NCBI GenBank assembly: GCA_016705685.1
Contig: JADJLB010000001.1
Span: 620,001-684,000, forward strand
Origin: Propionivibrio sp.
Lineage (GTDB): Bacteria; Pseudomonadota; Gammaproteobacteria; Burkholderiales; Rhodocyclaceae
DNA: 64,000 nt
Direction of reading: 5' to 3'
Both the position numbers and the translations under genes were made by a program. Below, one piece after another: positions 58,497 through 64,000 of this stretch. The stretch's first letter is position 1, and each line of letters starts with the position of its first letter. The notes beneath the pieces are model-generated. The model worked only from the letters and a program-made list of their open reading frames with translations. It ran no database searches and was not told where the DNA came from.

Positions 58497-59333
58497 ATGC
58501 AAGCTCACTCTGACAGCAACGTCTACTACGTACCCCCGCCTTCAATCTGGCCGCTGGTCGGCTCGGTTGCTCTGCTTACGCTGGCTACCGGCTTTGTGCT
58601 TGTAATGAACAAGATCGCTGCTGGCCCTTATGTCATGACCCTCGGGATGGGTATTCTGCTGGTCATGTTGTTCGGCTGGTTTGGCACGGTCATCAAGGAA
58701 AGCCTGGCAGGGAAGTACTCCAAGCAGGTCGATAGTTCGTTCCGCTGGGGAATGGTGTGGTTTATTTTTTCGGAAGTCATGTTTTTCGCAGGGTTTTTCG
58801 GCGCGCTGTACTACGCCAGGAACCTCGCCGTGCCATGGCTTGCCGATACACAGCTTCTGTGGCCGGGTTTCAGCGCGGCCTGGCCCACTGCGGGTCCTGG
58901 TCTAAAAACTGTAATCGACCCTGTAAATGCTTGGGGCATTCCCGCTTTAAACACCCTGATCCTTCTGTCTTCAGGAGCAACGGTCACCTGGGCGCATTGG
59001 GGTCTTCAGAAGGGCAACCAGCGCCAGCTCAAGCTTGGCCTGGCGATGACAGTTGCCTTGGGCATCTTGTTTATCGGGTTTCAGATACATGAGTATGCCG
59101 AGGCGGCATTCAGTATCCGTGATGGCATTTACGGCGCCACCTTTTACATGCTGACGGGTTTTCATGGCTTCCACGTCATGATGGGAACCGTCATGCTTAT
59201 CGTCATTTTGTTTCGCTCATTGGCCGGGCACTTCACCCTTGAGCATCATTTCGCGTTCGAGGCGGTCGCCTGGTATTGGCATTTCGTCGATGTGATCTGG
59301 TTGCTACTGTTTGTTTTTGTCTATTGGTTATAG
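58497..59333 (+). CDS. coxC: Cytochrome c oxidase subunit III
   Basis: A 278-residue inner-membrane subunit with seven helices. FRWGMVWFIFSEVMFFAGFF, the GFHGFHVMMGTVMLIVIL region and the C-terminal VAWYWHFVDVIWLLLFVFVY are characteristic. GAAGGAAA precedes the ATG. It follows coxA directly, whereas in many betaproteobacteria ctaG lies between coxA and coxC, so the local order is changed. Confidence 0.96.
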   Translation: MQAHSDSNVYYVPPPSIWPLVGSVALLTLATGFVLVMNKIAAGPYVMTLGMGILLVMLFGWFGTVIKESLAGKYSKQVDSSFRWGMVWFIFSEVMFFAGFFGALYYARNLAVPWLADTQLLWPGFSAAWPTAGPGLKTVIDPVNAWGIPALNTLILLSSGATVTWAHWGLQKGNQRQLKLGLAMTVALGILFIGFQIHEYAEAAFSIRDGIYGATFYMLTGFHGFHVMMGTVMLIVILFRSLAGHFTLEHHFAFEAVAWYWHFVDVIWLLLFVFVYWL

Positions 59334-59429
59334 GCATTCCGTCAGACACTGTCGCTCCAAATTCCCTTCGTTCAAATTGCGTTGCTATGCCCTCTATCAA
59401 CGAGTCAATCGTCTCACAGGAGAAGTTAA

Positions 59430-59786
59430 TTGAGGATGCATGATAGTTTTATGATCGTCCTCAGTGCCCTTTTTGTGGTGGTGTTTGCGATCATGATCCA
59501 TTCGATGGTCAAACATCGCCGGGCTACCGGCAATCCAGCGGCCAAATTTTCCGGGCCGACCGGTACGGTGCAGTGGTTATGGGCGCTCGTGCCGTTTGGT
59601 ATCCTCGCCTTTGTTAACATCACTTTGATCAGCGTTCCCAAGGAACGCATCTCAACCAATACTCCTCAGAAGACCATTGCCATCGCTCCAAATCTGAACC
59701 CGGATCTGTCTGTGTCGGTCCAAAACGCTTTGGCGATGGCTACGGCTGGCGACAACGATAAATCGCTTTCCACGAACGCGCATTGA
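59430..59786 (+). CDS. CoxB-like membrane-domain protein lacking CuA
   Basis: A 118-residue protein with two membrane helices (about 5-25 and 45-65). VKHRRATGNPAAKF and the following W-x-x-x-P-x-x-x-L-x-F pattern match the transmembrane hairpin of the nearby CoxB ([14 protein letters not shown]), but the CuA cupredoxin is entirely missing; the tail is soluble and unlike CoxB. Like coxB it starts TTG-AGR-ATG, with AGGAG seven bases before the TTG. It may be an assembly factor or a degenerate subunit II. Confidence 0.75.
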   Translation: MRMHDSFMIVLSALFVVVFAIMIHSMVKHRRATGNPAAKFSGPTGTVQWLWALVPFGILAFVNITLISVPKERISTNTPQKTIAIAPNLNPDLSVSVQNALAMATAGDNDKSLSTNAH

Positions 59787-59794
59787 AGCCCCCG

Positions 59795-59923
59795 ATGACC
59801 GTAATGAATAATGCCTCGCAGGAGGAACGCCATCGCCGAAGCGCCGACAATCGGCGTTTAGGTTGGAGCATTGCTGCAGTCGCGCTAGCCATTTTTCTCA
59901 TTGTGCTATTCTTAAAAAGCTGA
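59795..59923 (+). CDS. Cytochrome oxidase small assembly protein
   Basis: A 42-residue peptide: a charged N-terminus (SQEERHRRSADNRRLG) and one membrane helix (about 24-40, WSIAAVALAIFLIVLFL). Short proteins of exactly this design sit directly before ctaG in betaproteobacterial oxidase clusters and are annotated as oxidase small assembly proteins. It starts eight bases after the previous gene and ends four bases before ctaG. An internal ATG at codon 4 is a possible start. Confidence 0.75.
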   Translation: MTVMNNASQEERHRRSADNRRLGWSIAAVALAIFLIVLFLKS

Positions 59924-59927
59924 AACG

Positions 59928-60548
59928 ATGCCTGTATCCGTCAGCACTCCAGTGCCCGTGCCAAGTCATCGTAAGCTGGTCAAGAAACTTATAGCGGTCG
60001 TTGCGCTGTCATTTGCTTTTGGTTTTGCAATGGTGCCGCTGTACGATGCGTTCTGTTATGTCACGGGGCTCAACGGAAAAACAGCAGGCGGCGCTCAAAC
60101 GGGCATCTTTGGTCTTGGCGGTCTCCGCAGCAGAGCAGCCAAGACGCCCCCCTCCAGTATCGATATGAGTCGTGTGGTGACGGTCGAATTTACCGGCACA
60201 GTCATGCCCGGCCTGCCGTGGGAAATGGTTCCGTTAACCCCAAGCTTGGACTTGCATCCGGGCGAACTGCACCAGGCTAAATTTCGTGTGCAAAATCTGT
60301 CCGACAAGACGATCGTAGGTCAGGCCATCCCCAGTATTACGCCCGGATTGGCTGCGCAGCATTTTGAGAAGATTGATTGTTTCTGTTTTGCGCAGCAGAC
60401 CCTTGCGCCTGGAGAAACCAAGGAATTGCCGCTGACTTTTATTGTCAAGCCAGAAGTTGACAAGGACATCCGAACGATCACCCTTGCTTATGCATTTTTC
60501 AATGTTGATGACACGAAATCAGTGAATAAAGATCAGGTTTCGCGCTGA
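59928..60548 (+). CDS. ctaG: Cytochrome c oxidase assembly protein CtaG (Cox11)
   Basis: A 206-residue copper chaperone that delivers CuB to subunit I. One N-terminal helix (about 17-37) anchors a periplasmic immunoglobulin-like domain with the copper-binding KIDCFCFAQQTL motif and MVPLYDAFCYVTG near the membrane. It follows the small assembly peptide by four bases, confirming the oxidase-assembly role. Confidence 0.94.
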   Translation: MPVSVSTPVPVPSHRKLVKKLIAVVALSFAFGFAMVPLYDAFCYVTGLNGKTAGGAQTGIFGLGGLRSRAAKTPPSSIDMSRVVTVEFTGTVMPGLPWEMVPLTPSLDLHPGELHQAKFRVQNLSDKTIVGQAIPSITPGLAAQHFEKIDCFCFAQQTLAPGETKELPLTFIVKPEVDKDIRTITLAYAFFNVDDTKSVNKDQVSR

Positions 60549-60659
60549 CGCTGAGTTCGATGCTCCTTGAGGCGTGCTTCAATACCTGCTTGTTAGCCGG
60601 CGCACGATTCCAACGTGGCAGTAAAATTTCCAAGCTTTTCTTGTTCTACCGATCAGCGA

Positions 60660-60851
60660 TCAGCCGGGTATCAAGCCAAACTTATAACCCAACATCAGAA
60701 GTACGAAGACAGCGATCGAAAGGCTGATACGCAGGGTCAGCGCTTTCACCGTTCGGTCGCCAGTGCCGTGATCACGGGAAAGAAAAAAGAGGCCGGAAAA
60801 CAGGCTGCCGATCACGCCAATCAACAAGATAAGGATGATGAGCTTGAACAT
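60660..60851 (-). CDS. Twin transmembrane protein (DUF2909 family)
   Basis: A 63-residue protein with two helices (about 1-25, LIILILLIGVIGSLFSGLF, and about 40-60, LSIAVFVLLMLGYKFGLI) joined by a short basic loop (SRDHGTGDRTVKAL). DUF2909 proteins regularly lie beside SURF1 in betaproteobacterial oxidase clusters, often on the opposite strand as here. Function unknown. The 111 bases between it and convergent ctaG hold nothing recognised. Confidence 0.78.
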   Translation of the reverse strand: MFKLIILILLIGVIGSLFSGLFFLSRDHGTGDRTVKALTLRISLSIAVFVLLMLGYKFGLIPG

Positions 60852-60945
60852 TGCCGACTCCAGTAAGGCGAGTGAGAATTATGCGCGCACAACGGATGAA
60901 GTGGCAACATCTCTAACTTCGTTTGCGCCCAAGGCCAGTGAGTCT

Positions 60946-61662
60946 GTGCGACGTTTTCAGCCTCGCCTGCTGCCCACTCTGGCGGCCGCCCTTCTTTTGC
61001 CACTTCTTATTGCTGCCGGTAACTGGCAGTGGAACAAAGCGTCCGCGAAACGTGCGCTTCAACAGCAGCTTGATTCACGCGGTGCCGAATCGGCGGTTCA
61101 GATTTCGACTACGCTGGCCGATCCCCAAGCACTACGTTACCGAAGGATCGTCGCGCAAGGTTACTACGAGCCACAGTACCAGGTATTGATCGATAACCGT
61201 ACACTCCACGAAAAGGCGGGATTTCATGTGGTCACCCCGCTTCGGATCGAAGGCAGTGAACTGCGCTTGCTGGTAAATCGAGGCTGGATTCCGGCGAATG
61301 CAGAACATCGTGAAGTACCGCAGGTGAAAACTCCCACCGGAAAGGTTGAAATAGCCGGCACGGCAGTCGTTCCCGGGGCCTATTTTTTTACACTAGGCAC
61401 TGACCATTCCAGCAGAACGACCGATTGGCAAAGCGTCTGGCAAAATCTTGATCTGCATCGCTATGTTAACTCCGCACCGTTCCCGATTCAGCCGATCGTC
61501 ATTGAACTCGATGCGCAAAGTTCTGCTGGCGGATTCGCTCGCGAATGGCGCCGCCCCGATGAGCGGCTCCTGTCGCATCTTAGTTACGCTTTCCAGTGGT
61601 GGGGGATGGCCGCGACCACCGTAGTACTTTGGCTTGTTTTAAATTTTCGTAAAGTAAGGTGA
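60946..61662 (+). CDS. SURF1-family cytochrome oxidase assembly protein
   Basis: A 238-residue inner-membrane protein that helps insert heme a. Two helices flank a periplasmic domain: the first begins RRFQPRLLPTLAAALLLPLL, and the second is near the end (WWGMAATTVVLWLVLNF). LRYRRIVAQGYYEPQYQVLIDN and LLVNRGWIP are family blocks. The GTG at 60946 gives the usual start; the open frame reaches 60835, but that would overlap the divergent DUF2909 gene and add 37 unmatched residues. A GTG at 60901 is a further option. Confidence 0.85.
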   Translation: MRRFQPRLLPTLAAALLLPLLIAAGNWQWNKASAKRALQQQLDSRGAESAVQISTTLADPQALRYRRIVAQGYYEPQYQVLIDNRTLHEKAGFHVVTPLRIEGSELRLLVNRGWIPANAEHREVPQVKTPTGKVEIAGTAVVPGAYFFTLGTDHSSRTTDWQSVWQNLDLHRYVNSAPFPIQPIVIELDAQSSAGGFAREWRRPDERLLSHLSYAFQWWGMAATTVVLWLVLNFRKVR

Positions 61663-61668
61663 TTTGTA

Positions 61669-62274
61669 ATGACTGTGGCCGTACCTTCAGAAAAGTCCAA
61701 ACGTAATACGCTGTTGTTGCTGGCCGGCGTTTTTTTTCTTCCCTTCGTGATCGGGACCGGGCTCTTCTGGGTGGATTGGCGTCCTGAAAAATACAGCAAC
61801 CATGGAGAGCTGCTTCAGCCGGCACGTCCGTTGCCGGATACCGGTCTCAGTCGTGCCGACGGACAACCATTACCGACTTCGGCTATTCGCGGCAAGTGGT
61901 TGCTCGTGCTGCCGGCCACGGGAATGTGCGACCACAGCTGTGAAAGCAGCCTGCAAATGATGGGGCAGGTTTATATCGCACTGAACAAGGAACAAAACCG
62001 TCTGCAACGTGTCTTCATCACTTATGAAGGGATAACGACAGACAATAAGGCAGCGTTAACGGCATTGCAACTGAAATTCCCGGATATCGTCGTTGCTGCG
62101 GTAAGTGCCAATGAAAAGGGAAAAGTCTGGCACGACGCACTGGGTGGTGGCGGCCAAGACATGTTCATCGTCGACTCCCTGGGTAACGTCATGATGCGTT
62201 ACGCTGATCCCGTCGACATGCGCGGTGTTCTCAAGGATCTTGAGCGTCTGCTGAAGTATTCCTGGATTCGTTAA
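61669..62274 (+). CDS. Sco-like membrane-anchored thioredoxin-fold protein of the oxidase cluster
   Basis: A 201-residue protein with one N-terminal helix (about 14-35) and a periplasmic thioredoxin-like domain. A CxxxC motif, MCDHSC at about residues 86-91, sits where Sco proteins bind copper (CxxxC), but the distal copper-ligand His of Sco is not evident near [11 protein letters not shown]. It occupies the conserved slot between SURF1 and the heme genes in betaproteobacteria. A redox or copper role in oxidase assembly is inferred. Confidence 0.75.
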   Translation: MTVAVPSEKSKRNTLLLLAGVFFLPFVIGTGLFWVDWRPEKYSNHGELLQPARPLPDTGLSRADGQPLPTSAIRGKWLLVLPATGMCDHSCESSLQMMGQVYIALNKEQNRLQRVFITYEGITTDNKAALTALQLKFPDIVVAAVSANEKGKVWHDALGGGGQDMFIVDSLGNVMMRYADPVDMRGVLKDLERLLKYSWIR

Positions 62275-62291
62275 CGTTCTGGAGGTTTTGC

Positions 62292-63197
62292 ATGCCCGCA
62301 ACTTTGAGAGATCAGGCAAACAGTCCGCGCACGGTTGGGCAACGCCTTGCTGATTTCTTCGATCTATGCAAGCCGCGCGTGAATACCCTGATTGTCTTCA
62401 CCGCGATGATTGGCATGTTCCTGGCCTCGCCCGGTTTTCCGCCGCTCATGAGTTTCATCGCCGCGTCCGTTGGCATTGCACTCGTCGCTGGAGCTGCGGC
62501 CGCAATCAACTGCCTCGTTGAAAGAACGGTTGACGCGATGATGGCGCGGACTCGCTGGCGCGCCACGGCAAGCGGAAAAGCGCCGGTAGCAGAAACTTTG
62601 GCTCTGGCCACACTGGTTGGCAGCGCTGGTCTCTGGCTGCTTTACGCCATGGTCAATCCACTGACCATGTGGTTAACGCTCGCCACTTTTCTGGGTTACG
62701 CGGTGATCTACACCATCGTCCTCAAACCGGCGACGCCGATGAATATCGTGATCGGCGGTGCTTCCGGCGCCATGCCCCCTTTGCTCGGCTGGACTGCCAT
62801 GACCGGAAACGTCGCGCCCGAAGCCTTGGTCTTATTCCTGATCATTTTCATCTGGACCCCACCACACTTCTGGGCACTGGCCTGTTACCGGCGTGAAGAC
62901 TATGTCAAAGCCGGTCTGCCCATGCTGCCGGTCACGCATGGGGTTGCCTTTACCTGCCAGCACAGCTTTCTTTATGTCGTCATGCTTACCGGCGCTACGG
63001 TGCTACCCTACACGCTCGGCATGAGCGGGCCGTGGTATCTTGCGGCTGTGCTGCTGCTCGACGCCGTCTTTCTTGGCTACACATTCACCCTCTGGCGTAA
63101 CTACAGTGATGCTCTGGCCAGGCGAACTTTTCGCTGGTCGATCATCTACCTGACCTTACTCTTCGCGGCACTGCTGGCCGATCATTTTGTTCGGTAG
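62292..63197 (+). CDS. ctaB: Protoheme IX farnesyltransferase (heme O synthase)
   Basis: CtaB attaches a farnesyl group to protoheme to give heme O. The 301-residue UbiA-type membrane protein has about nine helices. The polyprenyl-diphosphate site is [18 protein letters not shown], with the second block [35 protein letters not shown] begins helix one. GGAGG lies nine bases before the ATG. Heme A synthase (ctaA), usually upstream, is absent here. Confidence 0.94.
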   Translation: MPATLRDQANSPRTVGQRLADFFDLCKPRVNTLIVFTAMIGMFLASPGFPPLMSFIAASVGIALVAGAAAAINCLVERTVDAMMARTRWRATASGKAPVAETLALATLVGSAGLWLLYAMVNPLTMWLTLATFLGYAVIYTIVLKPATPMNIVIGGASGAMPPLLGWTAMTGNVAPEALVLFLIIFIWTPPHFWALACYRREDYVKAGLPMLPVTHGVAFTCQHSFLYVVMLTGATVLPYTLGMSGPWYLAAVLLLDAVFLGYTFTLWRNYSDALARRTFRWSIIYLTLLFAALLADHFVR

Positions 63198-63238
63198 CTT
63201 GCCAGTGTCACTAAACCCGCCGTTCAAAGGCGTTCAGG

Positions 63239-64000
63239 TTAAGCGGATAACGCGGCCAGAAGTTTGTCGTGTATTCCTCCGAAATCCCCATTACTCATCA
63301 CCACAATCTGGTCATCAGGCCGAGCAGCAGCAACAATACCTCGTATCAGCTCATTCAAGTCGTCGCAGACAAGAGCCTTGTCGCTCAAGGGCGCCAGGGC
63401 CTCTGCGGCATCCCAGCCCAGTCGGGCCGAGTAGCAGAAGACCAGGTCGGCCTCGCTTAGACTCGCAGGCAGTTGCGCTTTCATGACTCCGAGTTTCATG
63501 GTATTCGAGCGGGGTTCAAGAACAGCCAGAATGCGCGGCGCATTCACCCCGCTGCCGACTTTCCGTCGCAGCCCGCTCAATGTTGTTGCGATGGCCGTGG
63601 GGTGGTGAGCAAAATCATCCAGGACATGAATGCCGCGAACAGTTCCGAGCAACTCCAAACGGCGCTTGGCATTCTTGAATTGCGACAAGGCATCAAGTCC
63701 TTTGTCGAATGGAACACCAACGTGACGTGCCGCTAGCAGCGCGGATACCGCGTTGGCGCGGTTGTGATCGCCAATGAGATTCCAGTTCGTACTGCCAACA
63801 GCCTCGTTACCACGCATCAGGCAAATCAAACCGGTAGCATCGTTTCCTTCGACGCGCCAGCCGTTGGTTTGGTTGAAGCGCTCGACCGGCGTCCAGCACC
63901 CACGACTCAGGACACGTTCGAGACTCCTTTCCTCGCCATTGCAAACGATCAGGCCGTTACTCGGCAAAGTGCGCACAAAATGATGAAATTGCGTCTCGAT
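63239..64000 (-). CDS. mpl: UDP-N-acetylmuramate--tripeptide ligase Mpl, C-terminal part (cut by window edge)
   Basis: About 254 residues from the C-terminus of a Mur-ligase family protein. The central-domain end (NWNLIGDHNRANAVSALLAA) and the ligase domain (VLDDFAHHPTAIATTLSGLR, ILAVLEPRSNTMKLGVM) match Mpl, which reattaches L-Ala-D-Glu-mDAP to UDP-MurNAc in peptidoglycan recycling, rather than MurC. The frame continues to the right edge without a start. It is convergent with ctaB, with 41 bases between. Confidence 0.9.
   Translation of the reverse strand: METQFHHFVRTLPSNGLIVCNGEERSLERVLSRGCWTPVERFNQTNGWRVEGNDATGLICLMRGNEAVGSTNWNLIGDHNRANAVSALLAARHVGVPFDKGLDALSQFKNAKRRLELLGTVRGIHVLDDFAHHPTAIATTLSGLRRKVGSGVNAPRILAVLEPRSNTMKLGVMKAQLPASLSEADLVFCYSARLGWDAAEALAPLSDKALVCDDLNELIRGIVAAARPDDQIVVMSNGDFGGIHDKLLAALSA

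Overview
The window looks like ordinary chromosome of a betaproteobacterium, most likely order Rhodocyclales (Dechloromonas, Propionivibrio or Accumulibacter relatives). This is inferred from gene content and order: an ahcY gene behind an S-adenosylhomocysteine riboswitch followed by metF, an acyltransferase gene divergent from metK, pilMNOPQ-aroK-aroB-dgt, cyaY/lptM/lysA, and a cytochrome aa3 oxidase cluster carrying the small accessory proteins typical of betaproteobacteria. I found no rRNA, tRNA, CRISPR array, insertion sequence or prophage. Genes are densely packed, with many 4-base stop/start overlaps and many GTG or TTG starts.

Layout. 1-3.1 kb, minus strand: proA-ogt-xerD, then the start of a membrane sensor cut by the left edge. 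3.1-11.4 kb: a small Cys-rich protein, then a transglutaminase / circularly permuted ATP-grasp / alpha-E island with a divergent first gene. Its large transglutaminase-DUF2126 gene carries an apparent +1 frameshift near its 3' end. 11.4-18.0 kb: lipid A-type acyltransferase, then metK (structured leader), an HD-GYP protein, riboswitch-ahcY, a 33-residue membrane peptide, metF and a TfoX-N protein; together most of the activated methyl cycle. 18.1-24.0 kb: EamA transporter divergent from a LysR regulator, DUF2917 protein divergent from a MocR-type regulator, and a membrane diguanylate cyclase. 24.0-30.2 kb, minus: hslR, an RND pump with its adaptor, lysA and lptM. 30.2-32.8 kb: cyaY and convergent mrcA. 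33.0-40.7 kb: type IV pilus assembly operon pilMNOPQ, then aroK, aroB, dgt.

40.8-44.4 kb, minus: CBS protein, pntB, pntA. 44.4-44.9 kb is the only gene-free stretch above 300 bases. 44.9-49.1 kb: SulP transporter, soluble diguanylate cyclase, MFS transporter. 49.0-53.0 kb, minus: cobQ, an HDOD signalling protein, and a flavin/[2Fe-2S] reductase. 53.0-55.4 kb: NAD-dependent epimerase-like protein, HemJ/CopD-like membrane protein, rRNA methyltransferase. 55.7-63.2 kb: cytochrome c oxidase genes coxB (fused to cytochrome c), coxA, coxC, a CoxB-like membrane-only protein, a 42-residue assembly peptide, ctaG, an opposite-strand twin-transmembrane protein, SURF1, an Sco-like protein and ctaB. Heme A synthase (ctaA) and a canonical sco gene are absent from this cluster. 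The right edge cuts mpl.

The points most worth following are the transglutaminase/ATP-grasp island with its frameshift, the terminator-like leader of metK, the CoxB-like membrane stub and missing ctaA in the oxidase cluster, a G9 tract inside pilQ, and two probable leaderless GTG-start genes (aroK and the epimerase). No clearly new system with all parts defined is visible; the island at 3.4-11.4 kb is the closest, being a predicted but functionally uncharacterised peptide-modification type locus.
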